A DNA stretch of 64,000 nt from an uncultured Ectothiorhodospiraceae bacterium (GCA_913055615.1 CAJXKK010000008.1:1-64000); one strand, 5' to 3'. Counted from the stretch's first letter, positions 41,214 to 50,882 are shown. Numbers and translations: made by a program. Notes: generated by a model not told the origin, from the letters alone.

Positions 41214-43559
41214 CTACCGCACATCCACTACACGACTCGCACGACGGTACTCGACTTTCCATCCGGGCCACGCAGGCAATTCCCAGCTCTTTGGATCGCT
41301 CTTGCGGCGGCCGCCGACGTGTTCGGCGGTTACGGTGCGGCGGTGGACGTTGTAGTGGATGCGCAGTTCGAGGTCGGATAGTGACACGTGGCGCGGGTAC
41401 TGGCGGTCGAAGCGTTCGCGTTCCCATTCGGGGACGCCGTCGAAATGCAGGTCGTCGGGTTCGACCAGGGCGATGTCGGTGGCCTGCTCGACGCCGAGGT
41501 CTCGGAGGCGTTCGGTCAGCCAGGATTCGGCATCCGGTGTCTCGCCTTCGGCGTATCCCAGACGGACGTACAGATTCCATGCGGCGAGGTCGTCGCGCAG
41601 GCATTCGCCGGCCGGTTTGAGCAGGCGGCGCTCGAGTACGAGCCGCGCGATCGCTGCACGGGCTTCCTCACCTTCGGGTTCGATCTCTTCGCTGCCGATG
41701 GACCGTCCGGCGAAATACCAGCGGCGTTCCGCCAGAACGGTCCCGTTGCCGGGCTTAGGGTCCTCGATGGCCGCGGTCGCCAGTCGAGCGCCGACGAGGT
41801 CCTGGAGACTGACCGGCGCCAGGCAGGTCCCGAGGGTGAGCGTCTCGCGCGTGCCGCGGCCGGGTACCGCGTGGTCATCGAACACGAGCGCGGCCTCGTC
41901 GTCGTCGCCGAGCAGGCTGTCGTCCGCCGGTTGCAGTTCGCGCTCGCCGTTGGCGAGGACGTGGCGCCTTTTGCCGCGCCGGACATGCGCCAGTTCCGGG
42001 ACCGCGGCCATCGCCGCGCGCAGGGCGTTGGCCGGGTCGATATCGAGCGCGTCCGGGCGCGCGGGCAGAGCGGCGAGCGCCCGGACCCGGTCGCTGAGCC
42101 GCCGTGCCTCCTCACGCGCGCCGCGGTTGGCGCGCACACCGGGTAGTGCCTGTCCGCGTAGCAGGGCGACCAGCAACGTGGCGTCGCAGCGCCGCCCGAG
42201 TGCCCGCAGCAGGACTTCTCGTTCGGCTGGATCCGCTGGTGCGGTCGCGATCCGCTGGCGTGTCGACAGCGCCGCCACCAGATCCGCCATGAATCCGCCG
42301 GTGCCCGGATCGGGCATGGCCGTCACGAGATGCGCGAGCAGCGGGTCCAGCGGCAGGGCGAACAGGGCATGGCCGCGCGGGGTGGCGTGGCCGTCACCGT
42401 CGATGGCGCCAATATCGGTTAACAGGCTCTCGGCGCGGGCCAGTGACTGCCCCGGCAGTTCGTCCGGAAACGACAGCGCCCGCGCCGGACGGCCGCAGCA
42501 GGCGGCGGCCAGTACGGTATCGGTCAGATCCTCGCGCTCGATCTCGGGCGGTGTAGCGCTCGCCAGCGGCGCCTGGGCGCCCCACAGCCGCAGGCAGAGC
42601 CCGGGCGCGGTCCGCCCGGCGCGGCCGGCGCGCTGGTCCGCGGCCGAGCGGGCGATCGCCTCCAGTGCCAGCACGGTGCGGCCATTGCGACGCCGCGTCC
42701 GGCGTTCGAGGCCGCTGTCGATTACGGCGGTGACGCCGGGCACGGTCAGCGAGGTCTCGGCGACATTGGTCGCCAGGATCACGCGCCGACCGTCGCCGGG
42801 GGCGAGGGCGCGGCGCTGGTCGGCATCGGGCGCCCCGGCGTGCAGGGCGATGACGTCGGCGTCGATCTTCCCGAGCCGGTTCGCCGCGCCCCGGATCTCG
42901 CCGCGCCCGGGCAGGAACACGAGCAGATCGCCTTTGGTTTCCCCAAGCGCCTGCTGGACCGCTTCCGCGATCCGGCGGTCCAGGCCCTTCGAGGTCGGCA
43001 TGTCGCGCGGCTCTCGGCCGATGTGGCGCGTTTCGACCGGATGGCTGCGGCCCTCGGCGTCGAGACGGCGGGCGCCCAGCTGTTCGGCCAGGCGGTGGCC
43101 ATCGAAGGTGGCCGAGGTGAGCACGAGCCGGTGGCGGTCGGTGTCGCGCAACAGGGCCAGCAGCAGATCGGTGTCCGCTCGGCGTTCGTGGAATTCGTCG
43201 AGGATAATGGTCGCAAAACCGGCGAGACCATCGTCGGTGAACCAACGCAGGGCGATGCCCGGTGTCACGAACAGGACGCGGGTAGCCGGCCCGTAAGCGC
43301 TGTCAAAACGGATCGCGTAGCCGACCTCGCCGCCCGCCTCGCCACCATTCAGCGACGCGACATAGCCGGCCAGACTGGTCGCCGCGATGCGCCGGGGCTC
43401 GATGACCAGCACGGGGCCGTGCTCGGCCGCCCACAGGGGCAGGCGCGTGGATTTGCCGGAGCCCGTGGCCGCCGAGACCACGGTGTGGCCGGCGGCGAGG
43501 GCCTCGTGGAAATCCGTGCGCAGCGATTCGATCGGCAACGGGGTCGCCGGTTCGGTCAT
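41214..43559 (-). CDS. hrpB: ATP-dependent helicase HrpB
   Basis: A 781-residue DEAH/RHA-family helicase. Walker A is AATGSGKSTRLP near residue 31, Walker B is LDEFHERRADTDL, and TSATF is motif III. ATNVAETSLTVPGV and QRAGRAGRTAPGLC are motifs V and VI. The HrpB C-terminal domain ends WPGWKVEYRRASRVVDVR. The true cellular role of HrpB is unclear; the family acts on RNA. Slightly shorter than the 810-820 residue norm. It stands alone on the minus strand. Confidence 0.92.
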   Translation of the reverse strand: MTEPATPLPIESLRTDFHEALAAGHTVVSAATGSGKSTRLPLWAAEHGPVLVIEPRRIAATSLAGYVASLNGGEAGGEVGYAIRFDSAYGPATRVLFVTPGIALRWFTDDGLAGFATIILDEFHERRADTDLLLALLRDTDRHRLVLTSATFDGHRLAEQLGARRLDAEGRSHPVETRHIGREPRDMPTSKGLDRRIAEAVQQALGETKGDLLVFLPGRGEIRGAANRLGKIDADVIALHAGAPDADQRRALAPGDGRRVILATNVAETSLTVPGVTAVIDSGLERRTRRRNGRTVLALEAIARSAADQRAGRAGRTAPGLCLRLWGAQAPLASATPPEIEREDLTDTVLAAACCGRPARALSFPDELPGQSLARAESLLTDIGAIDGDGHATPRGHALFALPLDPLLAHLVTAMPDPGTGGFMADLVAALSTRQRIATAPADPAEREVLLRALGRRCDATLLVALLRGQALPGVRANRGAREEARRLSDRVRALAALPARPDALDIDPANALRAAMAAVPELAHVRRGKRRHVLANGERELQPADDSLLGDDDEAALVFDDHAVPGRGTRETLTLGTCLAPVSLQDLVGARLATAAIEDPKPGNGTVLAERRWYFAGRSIGSEEIEPEGEEARAAIARLVLERRLLKPAGECLRDDLAAWNLYVRLGYAEGETPDAESWLTERLRDLGVEQATDIALVEPDDLHFDGVPEWERERFDRQYPRHVSLSDLELRIHYNVHRRTVTAEHVGGRRKSDPKSWELPAWPGWKVEYRRASRVVDVR

Positions 43560-43985
43560 TGCGAGGTTCTCAGTACATTCCGCAGGTAGCCGCGCACCGG
43601 AGATGGACGCGGAATCCCATCAAAAACGAGCCGTAGCCTGCACGGAGGCGGCAGCCGGAGTCCGGGGCGACCTCCGCCGCGTACGCGGTGTTTCCCGGAT
43701 TCCGCCGGCGGCTGCATCCGGGCTACATCTTGTGCCTTAGGCAACAGCCGCAGCGTTGCCGGGACAGCCCCCGATTCCCCCACCTGGATATCAACACAGG
43801 GTTCATGGCCATCAGCTCCCCGGCGCCGTCTGATCGCGAGCAAGCTCGCTCCTGCCGTTGCGTTGCCAGCGCGGGTTACGGATTCTGTGTAGGAGCGAGC
43901 TTGCTCGCGATGAGCGGTTCCCCGATGCCATCACCTCGATGAGGTGGAGGGGACCCGCGGGAAAATCCCGAGCCCACGCGCCGCG
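43560..43985. repeat. Intergenic region with a REP-2 pair
   Basis: An inverted REP-2 at 43834-43855 and a direct one at 43889-43910 are 33 bases apart and can pair into one long hairpin. The remaining sequence (43560-43830), upstream of hrpB, shows no gene. Confidence 0.75.
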
Positions 43986-45095
43986 TCAGGTCTGCGCGGC
44001 GTAGCGCGCCGTCACGTCGCGCAGTTTCTCCTGCAGTGCGGCCACCAGGGCGTCGTGCGAATCGATGAATTTCTGCACGCCGTCCGCTTCGAGATCGGCC
44101 GCCACCTGGGCCATGTCGATGCCGTGCTTGTGCAGGGCGTCGAGCGTGGTGCGGGCGCCTTCGAGGTCGTTGTCGATCGTGACCGCGGCGGAGCCGTGCT
44201 CGAGGACCGCATCCAGCGTCTTCGGCGGCACCGTGTTCACGGTGTCGGGGCCGATGAGCGTGTCGATATAGAGCGTGTCGGACAGGTTCGGGTCCTTGGT
44301 GCTCGTGCTGGCCCAGAGCGGGCGCTGGACGTTGGCGCCGCGCTGCTCCAGGGCGCGGAAGTCGGGCGCGCGGCGCATTTTTTCGAACGATTGATAGGCC
44401 ATCCTGGCGTTGGCGATCGCGGCGTTGTGCATATATGCCGTCGCATCGGCACCGATCGCTGTCAGTTTGGGGTCCACAACGCCGTCTACCCGCGAGACGA
44501 AGAAGGAGGCGACCGAGTTGACGCCGCGCGGATTGTCGCGCTGGCCGAGGCCGCGGCTGAAGGCGGCGAACACCTGCTCATAACGCTCGACCGCGAACAG
44601 CAGCGTCACGTTGATGTTGAGGCCCTCGGCCGTGAGGTTCTCGATCGCCTCGAGCCCGGCCTCGGTCGCCGGTACCTTGATCATGACGTTGTCGCGGTGA
44701 ACCGAGCGCCACAGGTGGCGGGCCTGCTCGATCGTGTTCTTCGTGTCGTGCGCCAGGTGCGGCGAGACCTCGATGCTGACGAAACCGTCCTTGCCTTCGG
44801 TGCGGTCGTAGACCGGGCGCAGCTGGTCGCAGGCCATCTGGATATCCTGGATGGCCAGCCACTCGTAGAGGACTTCCGCGTCGACCTCGGGGTCTGCCTG
44901 GATGAGGTCGAGAATGGCCTCGTCATAGGCGCTGGAGCCCGTGATCGCCTGGTGGAAGATTGTCGGGTTGCTGGTCACGCCGCGCAGACCCGACTCGACC
45001 AGGCGTTCGAGACCGCCACCGGTCAGCAGGTTGCGGTCCACGTAGTCCAGCCACAGCGATTGCCCGCAATCGAGCAGATGTTGGATCGAGGCCAT
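43986..45095 (-). CDS. tal: Transaldolase
   Basis: A 369-residue transaldolase of the long cyanobacterial/actinobacterial type. The N-terminal SLWLDYVDRNLLTGGGLERL and GVTSNPTIFHQAI are diagnostic. The Schiff-base lysine is Lys140 in VMIKVPATEAG, and WASTSTKDPNLSDTLYID follows. It transfers a dihydroxyacetone unit in the pentose phosphate pathway. Alone on the minus strand, with REP elements on both sides. Confidence 0.93.
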   Translation of the reverse strand: MASIQHLLDCGQSLWLDYVDRNLLTGGGLERLVESGLRGVTSNPTIFHQAITGSSAYDEAILDLIQADPEVDAEVLYEWLAIQDIQMACDQLRPVYDRTEGKDGFVSIEVSPHLAHDTKNTIEQARHLWRSVHRDNVMIKVPATEAGLEAIENLTAEGLNINVTLLFAVERYEQVFAAFSRGLGQRDNPRGVNSVASFFVSRVDGVVDPKLTAIGADATAYMHNAAIANARMAYQSFEKMRRAPDFRALEQRGANVQRPLWASTSTKDPNLSDTLYIDTLIGPDTVNTVPPKTLDAVLEHGSAAVTIDNDLEGARTTLDALHKHGIDMAQVAADLEADGVQKFIDSHDALVAALQEKLRDVTARYAAQT

Positions 45096-45397
45096 TGAGC
45101 GGTTACTCCGTCTCGTTCAGGGGGTGTCATCGAATCGTAGCAGACACCGACCGGAAAACCCTTGCCGGGTCGATTGACGCGGGCTATGAGAGGCCGGCCT
45201 TGCCCGGCAATACGGATACGGTTCGGCGGTCGATCCGGTCGGCGCCGGGCAATGCCAGCAGATGGTTTCGGGTGCCGGGCGCGTCCGGCGGTGGACGCGG
45301 GGTGCCGGCATTCGCCCTTCACTTCGTTGCGGGCGAAAGCCGGCCTACGTGAGGTGATGGTTGCGTCGCGCGGGACAGGGCGTTCGCGTAACCAAAG
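45096..45397. repeat. Intergenic region with REP-3 units
   Basis: AGGCCGGCCTTGCCCGGCAA at 45191 and an inverted GCGAAAGCCGGCCTACG near 45334-45350, with GCCGGGCAATGCCAGC between. No gene is seen. The tal promoter should lie near 45100-45150. Confidence 0.7.
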
Positions 45398-47317
45398 TCA
45401 GGCGGTACCCGTCTCCGCCCGCTCGAGCTCCTCCGCCGCCTCCAGCCAATCGCTCTCGATCCGGGCGATGGCCTGTTGGGCGGCGCCCTGGTCCTGCAGC
45501 AGGCGATCGCGCTCATTGGCCCGGGCGGGATCGTTGTAGAGCTCGGGGTCGGCGAGGGCGGTCTCGATCTTCTCGAGTTCCTTCTGGCGCTTGTCCAGAT
45601 CGCGTTCCAGCCGGCGCACGCTGTCGCGCAGCGGTTTGATCCGGTTGCGGGCCTCGGCCGCCTGCTTGCGGCCGTCGCGCCCGGCCTCCTTCTTCGCCGG
45701 TTTGGGTACGTCCGCCTTGCCGCCGGAACCGGATTTCTCCGCCTTCAGGTTGCCGGCACGCCAGGCCGCGTAATCGTCGAGCGTGCCGTCGAACGGCCGC
45801 AGGCGGCCGTTGTCGATGAGCCAGAACTCGTCGACCGTGTCGCGCAGCAGGTGGCGGTCGTGGGTGACGATGACGACGGCGCCGGAGAATTCCTGCAGCG
45901 CCATGTCCAGCGCGTGGCGCATGTCCAGGTCGAGATGGTTGGTCGGCTCGTCGAGCAGCAGCAGGTTCGGCCGGCGCCAGGCGACGATGGCGAGCGCCAG
46001 CCGCGCCTTCTCGCCGCCCGAGAAGTTGCGCACCGCGCGCAGCGCGTCGTCCCCCGGGAAGCCGAAACCGCCGAGGAACGTGCGCAGTTGCTGCTTGCGG
46101 ACCTCCGGGCTTTCCTTCTGCAGATGCTCGAGCGGGCTCCAGTCGATGGTCAGGGCATCGACCTGGTGCTGAGCGAAGTAGCCGACGGCAAGATTCTCGC
46201 CTGGTGTGCGCTCGCCCGCCAGCGGCGGCAGTTCGCCCACCAGCGTGCGGATCAGGGTCGACTTGCCGGCCCCGTTCACGCCCAGCAGACCGACGCGCTG
46301 CCCCGGCAGCAGGCTGAGGCCGACATCATGCAGAACCGGGGCATCCCGGCTGTAGCCGGCGTGCAGGTCGCGGCAGGTGATGAGCGGATGCGAGGTCTTC
46401 GCGGCCTCGGGGAACTGGAAGCGGAACGGCGAGTCGATGTGCGCCGGCGCGAGGTCCTCCATGCGCTCCAGTTCCTTGATGCGGCTCTGCGCCTGGCGGG
46501 CCTTGTTGGCCTGCGCCCGGAAGCGGGCGACGAACTGCTCGATCTCGCGCACGCGCTGCTGCTGCTTCTCGTACGCGGCCTGCTGCTGCGCCAGCCGCTC
46601 GGCGCGCTGGCGTTCGAACTGGCTGTAGTTGCCGCGGTACAGAACCAGCCGCTTGTTATCGAAATGGACGGTGTGATCGACCACGGAGTCGAGAAAATCC
46701 CGATCGTGCGAGACGATCATCAGCGTGCCGCTGTAGCGCCTGAGCCACTGCTCCAGCCACATGACCGCCTCGAGGTCGAGGTGGTTGGTCGGTTCGTCCA
46801 GCAGCAGCAGATCGGAGGGCGCCATGAGCGTACGCGCCAGGTCGATGCGCACGCGCCAGCCGCCCGAGAACTCGGCCACCGGCCGCCCGCAGGCCTCGGC
46901 GGAGAAACCGAGCCCCGCCAGCAGCTGCTCGGCGCGCGTGCGGGCGGTATAGCCGTCCTCGGCGTCGATCCGGCCGTGGAGCTGCCCGAGGCGCTCGCCG
47001 TCGCCCGCGCTCTCGGCCTTCTCCAGCTCGTTTTCCAGGCGGATCAGTTCCGCGTGACCGCCCACCACATGCTCGCGCGCCGTCGCCGAGCGGCCCGGCG
47101 TTTCCTGTTCCATATGCGCGATGCGCATGCCGCCCGGCAGATCGACCCGGCCGCGCTCAGGCGTGAGTTCACCCCGCAGCAGTCTGAACAGACTCGACTT
47201 GCCGCAGCCGTTCGGTCCGATGATCCCGATCTTCCAGCCCTCGTGCAGCGCGCACGAGGCGCTTTCGAGCAGGGGGTCGCCGCCGATCTGGAGCGAGACG
47301 TCGTCGAGGGTAATCAC
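45398..47317 (-). CDS. yheS: ABC-F family ATPase, YheS-like
   Basis: A 639-residue cytoplasmic protein with two ABC domains and no membrane part. Walker A motifs are GPNGCGKSSL near residue 35 and GVNGAGKSTL near 345. LSGG-type signatures are EFSGGWRVRIDLARTL and NFSGGEKARLALAI. Both Walker B glutamates are in LLLDEPTNHLDL. The linker YEKQQQRVREIEQFVARFRA and the C-terminal coiled coil (about 540-635) are those of YheS. Members act on the ribosome to relieve stalled translation. The start is the GTG at 47317 (VITLDDVSLQIGG); longer readings run into repeats. Confidence 0.9.
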   Translation of the reverse strand: MITLDDVSLQIGGDPLLESASCALHEGWKIGIIGPNGCGKSSLFRLLRGELTPERGRVDLPGGMRIAHMEQETPGRSATAREHVVGGHAELIRLENELEKAESAGDGERLGQLHGRIDAEDGYTARTRAEQLLAGLGFSAEACGRPVAEFSGGWRVRIDLARTLMAPSDLLLLDEPTNHLDLEAVMWLEQWLRRYSGTLMIVSHDRDFLDSVVDHTVHFDNKRLVLYRGNYSQFERQRAERLAQQQAAYEKQQQRVREIEQFVARFRAQANKARQAQSRIKELERMEDLAPAHIDSPFRFQFPEAAKTSHPLITCRDLHAGYSRDAPVLHDVGLSLLPGQRVGLLGVNGAGKSTLIRTLVGELPPLAGERTPGENLAVGYFAQHQVDALTIDWSPLEHLQKESPEVRKQQLRTFLGGFGFPGDDALRAVRNFSGGEKARLALAIVAWRRPNLLLLDEPTNHLDLDMRHALDMALQEFSGAVVIVTHDRHLLRDTVDEFWLIDNGRLRPFDGTLDDYAAWRAGNLKAEKSGSGGKADVPKPAKKEAGRDGRKQAAEARNRIKPLRDSVRRLERDLDKRQKELEKIETALADPELYNDPARANERDRLLQDQGAAQQAIARIESDWLEAAEELERAETGTA

Positions 47318-47779
47318 GATCGGGTTCCGGGGTGTTACGGGAAGCCGTGCAGGATACCGGATGTTGTCGCGTGTATGGAAACGGGGGTGTGGCGGACGTC
47401 TGGCCGGGATTCGGGTTCTCGCAGAGGCGCGGAGAGCGCTGAGGAGAGCAAGGAAAAACGATTTCTCGCCAAGGCGCCAAGCGCGCCAAGGTTGAAGAAC
47501 AAAAACGAAGGACATTGTAGGAGCGAGCTTGCTCGCGATCTTGCGTGCAGTGCGGTTTCGCGGTACCGGTAATGCGTGGCCGACCGCTGCCTTTCAGGCA
47601 CACCCCGATGGAAGCCGATGCGCCATCCGGGCACATTCGCGAGCAAGCTCGCTCCTGCAGTGTCGTCGTTTCTTTCATGGCCTTCTTGGCGCGCTTGGCG
47701 CCTTGGCGAGAAACGCCTTTGACTTACTCTCGGCGCTCTCCGCGCCTCTGCGAGAACCCGCCTTGCCTGCCCTTCCCGC
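47318..47779. repeat. Intergenic repeats: REP-4 and REP-2 pair
   Basis: REP-4 TTCTCGCAGAGGCGCGGAG near 47419 and TTCTCGCCAAGGCGCCAAG near 47463, a REP-2 at 47517-47538 with its inverse at 47637-47658, then inverted REP-4 parts near 47690 and 47733. The layout is a near-perfect mirror: REP-4, REP-4, REP-2, centre, REP-2, REP-4, REP-4. No gene is seen. Confidence 0.85.
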
Positions 47780-48928
47780 TCAGGCCGCGACACGCGGCCG
47801 CAGCCACATCGGCCCACAGCGCAGCAGGAACAGGAGGAACGCGGTCGACCACAGGACGCCGGCGACGTGCCATGCCTGCGGGCCGACGACGGGGCCGAGC
47901 AGGCGGATGACGATGGCGCCCTGGATGGCGACGAAGGCGGTGGTCATCACTACGCCGGCCTGCAGCGGACGACCCGTATGGCCGAATGTGGCGCGGGTCA
48001 TGACGGCCAGGGTCATCGTGCCGATCGCGCCGGTCAGCAGGCCGTGCAGCGCCCACGTATCGGACCAGCCCGCTGACAGCATCCCGAATCCGAGTATGAG
48101 GTAGCCGATGGCCAGCCAGCCGTAGCCGATGTGCAGGATGAACAGCAGTGGATCGCGCCAGGTACGCAGGCCGCGCCAGCCAAACTGCCGGATGGCATGC
48201 AGCGCGCCCGCCGCGATCGCGAGCCAGGCGACGAGCCCCGGTGCGCCGATTTCCGCCAATGCCGTTGCCGCGCTGGCACCGATGGCGAGTCCATCACGCA
48301 GATCCGTCGCGCGCGGTTCCACGGATGCGCCGGATTTCTTCAGGTGGTTGCGCGTAAACGCCGGGATGATCCGGCCACCGATCACCGCGATCAGCGTGGC
48401 GACCAGCAGCGTTGTGAAGGTCAGGGCCCTTGATGGCAGGGCCGGGGCGTTGATCACGGGGCCGAGGTGCCAGAGCGCGTTGGCCAGACCGAGCGTGATG
48501 ATGACGCCGACCGGCAGCCACTGCCGCGCCTTGCCGCCGGACCAGAGCGGCCGGCTGGCGACCAGCGCGGCGGCCGGCAGGAAGGCGATATCGGCGGCGA
48601 TGGCCCAGGCCGCGGCGTCACCCGACCACAGGCCGATCCGTGCCACGGTCCAGGTCAGGAACAGCACGACCAGTGGCAGGCCGCTTACCGCTCGGGTGCC
48701 CGTCCAGTTGGGTACGGCGGTCAGGACGAAGCCGGCGATCGCGGCGGCCACGTAACCGAACAGCATCTCGTGGCCATGCCAGGTAAACGGGTTGCCGGCC
48801 GGCGCGTCGCCGCCGTGCAGTATCGCTACGGTGCGCAGCATGATCGCGAGCGTCGCGATGCCGGCGAGGGGGAAGAACAGGCGGAATCCCGCCTGCAAGG
48901 GCTGGGGCCAGCCGGGCGAAGGCGACAT
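47780..48928 (-). CDS. nnrS: NnrS family membrane protein
   Basis: A 382-residue haem- and copper-associated inner-membrane protein, with about twelve hydrophobic segments. Family marks: FRLFFPLAGIATLAIML near the start, FTWHGHEMLFGYVAAAIAGF with conserved His pairs, VPNWTGTRAVSG, ALWHLGPVINAPALPSRAL, RIIPAFTRNHL, and HGLLTGAIGTMTLAVMTRAT. NnrS protects against nitric-oxide stress in denitrifiers. A TTGATCGCCGTCAA box (48992-49005) lies 64 bases upstream and may bind an FNR/DNR-type regulator. Confidence 0.9.
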   Translation of the reverse strand: MSPSPGWPQPLQAGFRLFFPLAGIATLAIMLRTVAILHGGDAPAGNPFTWHGHEMLFGYVAAAIAGFVLTAVPNWTGTRAVSGLPLVVLFLTWTVARIGLWSGDAAAWAIAADIAFLPAAALVASRPLWSGGKARQWLPVGVIITLGLANALWHLGPVINAPALPSRALTFTTLLVATLIAVIGGRIIPAFTRNHLKKSGASVEPRATDLRDGLAIGASAATALAEIGAPGLVAWLAIAAGALHAIRQFGWRGLRTWRDPLLFILHIGYGWLAIGYLILGFGMLSAGWSDTWALHGLLTGAIGTMTLAVMTRATFGHTGRPLQAGVVMTTAFVAIQGAIVIRLLGPVVGPQAWHVAGVLWSTAFLLFLLRCGPMWLRPRVAA

Positions 48929-48991
48929 CTCGATGGATCCTGAAGCGGCGGTGATGGATGCGAATCATGCGTGACTGATGGGTGATTCACA

Positions 48992-49005
48992 TTGATCGCC
49001 GTCAA
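48992..49005. promoter_or_regulatory. FNR/DNR-like box before nnrS
   Basis: TTGATCGCCGTCAA matches TTGAT-N4-ATCAA at nine of ten specific positions. Confidence 0.5.
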
Positions 49006-49166
49006 TTGGCGCTACTCGGCGGGACCGCAAACGCGGCGTCCAGCCATATCGCACAATGGCATTGCAAAGGTGTTTTACGACGATTGCGGGGAATCGGCAC
49101 GGGCCGGGTCCAGGCTGCGTGCGGGGTACGGTCGGGGCGTCGCCGGGACGCCCCGCAACAGCGTCG

Positions 49167-49496
49167 TCAGGCGTCGCCGTCCTCACTTTCCGGGTCGCCG
49201 ATCCAGGTGTAAGCGGCCGCGGCGCGCGGGAATCCAAGCGTCGAGATGGCGAGCAGCGCGACCTGTTCCAGCGCACTCTCCTCAAGGCCTTCGGCCCGTG
49301 CCCGGCGCACGTGTGAGTGGACACCACCCTCCGAGTCGGCACCGATGGCCAGTGCCAGCTTCACGAGTCGCCGCTCACGCTCATCGAGTGGGCCGGCCTC
49401 GGCCGTCGCCTTGCCGAGTGCGCTGTAAGCGGACCAGACGTCCGGGTGGTTTTCGGCGATGTCGCCAGCGGTCGAGGGCAGGTCGGATTTCTTCAT
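49167..49496 (-). CDS. AhpD-like/carboxymuconolactone decarboxylase-family protein lacking the catalytic cysteines
   Basis: A 109-residue helical protein with ERERRLVKLALAIGADSEGG, VHSHVRRARAEGLEESALEQ and VALLAISTLGFPRAAAAYTW. This is the CMD-domain pattern. In AhpD-type peroxidase partners the helix reads E-x-x-x-x-C-x-x-H-x; here SEGGVHSHVRRA has Gly and no Cys anywhere in the protein. Thiol chemistry is therefore excluded. Context (between nnrS and moeA) suggests a role in anaerobic or NO metabolism, by association only. Confidence 0.75.
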   Translation of the reverse strand: MKKSDLPSTAGDIAENHPDVWSAYSALGKATAEAGPLDERERRLVKLALAIGADSEGGVHSHVRRARAEGLEESALEQVALLAISTLGFPRAAAAYTWIGDPESEDGDA

Positions 49497-49550
49497 GGCG
49501 GGTGCTCCGTCGGTTGCAGATCTTTCGGGGGCGTTGCCGCGGTCGCCGGT

Positions 49551-50795
49551 TCAGTCGAGCAATGTCGCCATGGGCCAATAAGCCAAGGGCTCGCCGGGCG
49601 CGACCGTTGAATCCGGCGGGATACAGGCCAGGCCGTCGGCGATCGCTGTCGGCGTCAGTATTCCCGAGCCCTGGCCGCCACAGGGGACCGCGCGGCCGTC
49701 TTCCAGGCGAACGCGGATATAGTCGGCGCGCCCGCGCGTACGGGTTTGTTCGAATCCGGCGGGCACCCAAAGCGCTTCCGGCATGGTCGCGGTGCGACCC
49801 TGCAGGCGCCGCAGCAGCGGGGCCCCGAACAGCAGGAACGTCACGAACAACGACACCGGGTTGCCGGGCAGTACCAGCAGCGGGGCGTCCTCGATGCGGC
49901 CGAACGCCAGCGGCTTGCCCGGTTTGATCGCGATGCCGAAGAAGGCCAGCTCGCCTATGGACTCGGCCGCTGAGCGCACGTGATCGCAGTCGCCCACGGA
50001 GGCACCGCCGCTGGTGACGATGAGGTCCGCGTTCGCGGCGGCGCGAGCCAGCGTCTCACGCGTGGCGTCGGCGTCGTCCGCGACCGTGTGGATCGCCTGG
50101 ATCTCCGCGCCCAGCTGCGCGCCCAGTGCGGCGAGCATATGGCCGTTGGATTCGTGGATCTGACCATCACCGAGCGCTTGACCCGCCGGCACCAGTTCGT
50201 CGCCGGTGATCATCAGTGCGATTTGCATGCGTGGCTGCACATGAACCGAGGCCGCACCCGCGGATGCGGCCAGCGCGATATGCTGGGGGCGCAGGTGCGT
50301 ACCGGCGGCGAGTACCGGCTCACCGTCGGTGAAGTCCTCGGCGGCCGGCCGGATATTCACGCCGGGCTCGGGCGTCTTTTCCACGAAGACCCGGTCGCCG
50401 TCGACGCGGCAGTGCTCCTGCATGACGATGGTATCGGCACCTTCCGGAACGGGGGCGCCGGTAAAGATCCGTGCGGCCGTACCCGCCGCGAGCGGGGCCG
50501 GTGCGGTACCCGCCGCTACACGTTGACTGACCGGCAGGCCACCCTCACCCACGTCACCCAGACGCAGCGCATACCCATCCATCGCGCTGTTGGGCCAGCG
50601 CGGCATCGACAGCGCGGCGACCACGTCGGTGGCGAGGACCCGCCCCGCGGCCTGCTCCAGGGCGATCGGCGCGGCCGCCGAGGGATCGGGCGGTGCCACG
50701 GCCGAGAGGATGGTCGCCCGTGCCTCTTCGACACCAAGCAGGCGTTTGCCGGTCGCCGAAGCGGGGCGGGTTGCGGTCGGATCAGCCGTTGTCAT
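49551..50795 (-). CDS. moeA: Molybdopterin molybdenumtransferase MoeA
   Basis: A 414-residue enzyme that inserts molybdate into adenylated molybdopterin. Visible marks: MPRWPNSAMDGYALR, RIFTGAPVPEGADTIVMQEH, NIRPAAEDF, MITGDELVPAGQ, TSGGASVGDCDHV, and LPGNPVSLFVTFLLF. The ATG at 50795 begins MTTADPTATRP; the upstream codons overlap the FNR box. Molybdenum cofactor is needed for nitrate reductase, consistent with the narK genes at 62-64 kb. An FNR box lies between it and divergent hemN. Confidence 0.95.
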   Translation of the reverse strand: MTTADPTATRPASATGKRLLGVEEARATILSAVAPPDPSAAAPIALEQAAGRVLATDVVAALSMPRWPNSAMDGYALRLGDVGEGGLPVSQRVAAGTAPAPLAAGTAARIFTGAPVPEGADTIVMQEHCRVDGDRVFVEKTPEPGVNIRPAAEDFTDGEPVLAAGTHLRPQHIALAASAGAASVHVQPRMQIALMITGDELVPAGQALGDGQIHESNGHMLAALGAQLGAEIQAIHTVADDADATRETLARAAANADLIVTSGGASVGDCDHVRSAAESIGELAFFGIAIKPGKPLAFGRIEDAPLLVLPGNPVSLFVTFLLFGAPLLRRLQGRTATMPEALWVPAGFEQTRTRGRADYIRVRLEDGRAVPCGGQGSGILTPTAIADGLACIPPDSTVAPGEPLAYWPMATLLD

Positions 50796-50868
50796 CGGGT
50801 GCACCTCTGCGCGGACTTGCCTCGGATCATTACGGTCGTAACGATACCGGTGCGACGCGACCATGGAA

Positions 50869-50882
50869 TTGATGTCGATCAA
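50869..50882. promoter_or_regulatory. FNR box, moeA-hemN divergent region
   Basis: TTGATGTCGATCAA is a perfect TTGAT-N4-ATCAA site, 74 bases before moeA and 114 before hemN. FNR/ANR proteins bind such sites without oxygen. Confidence 0.75.
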
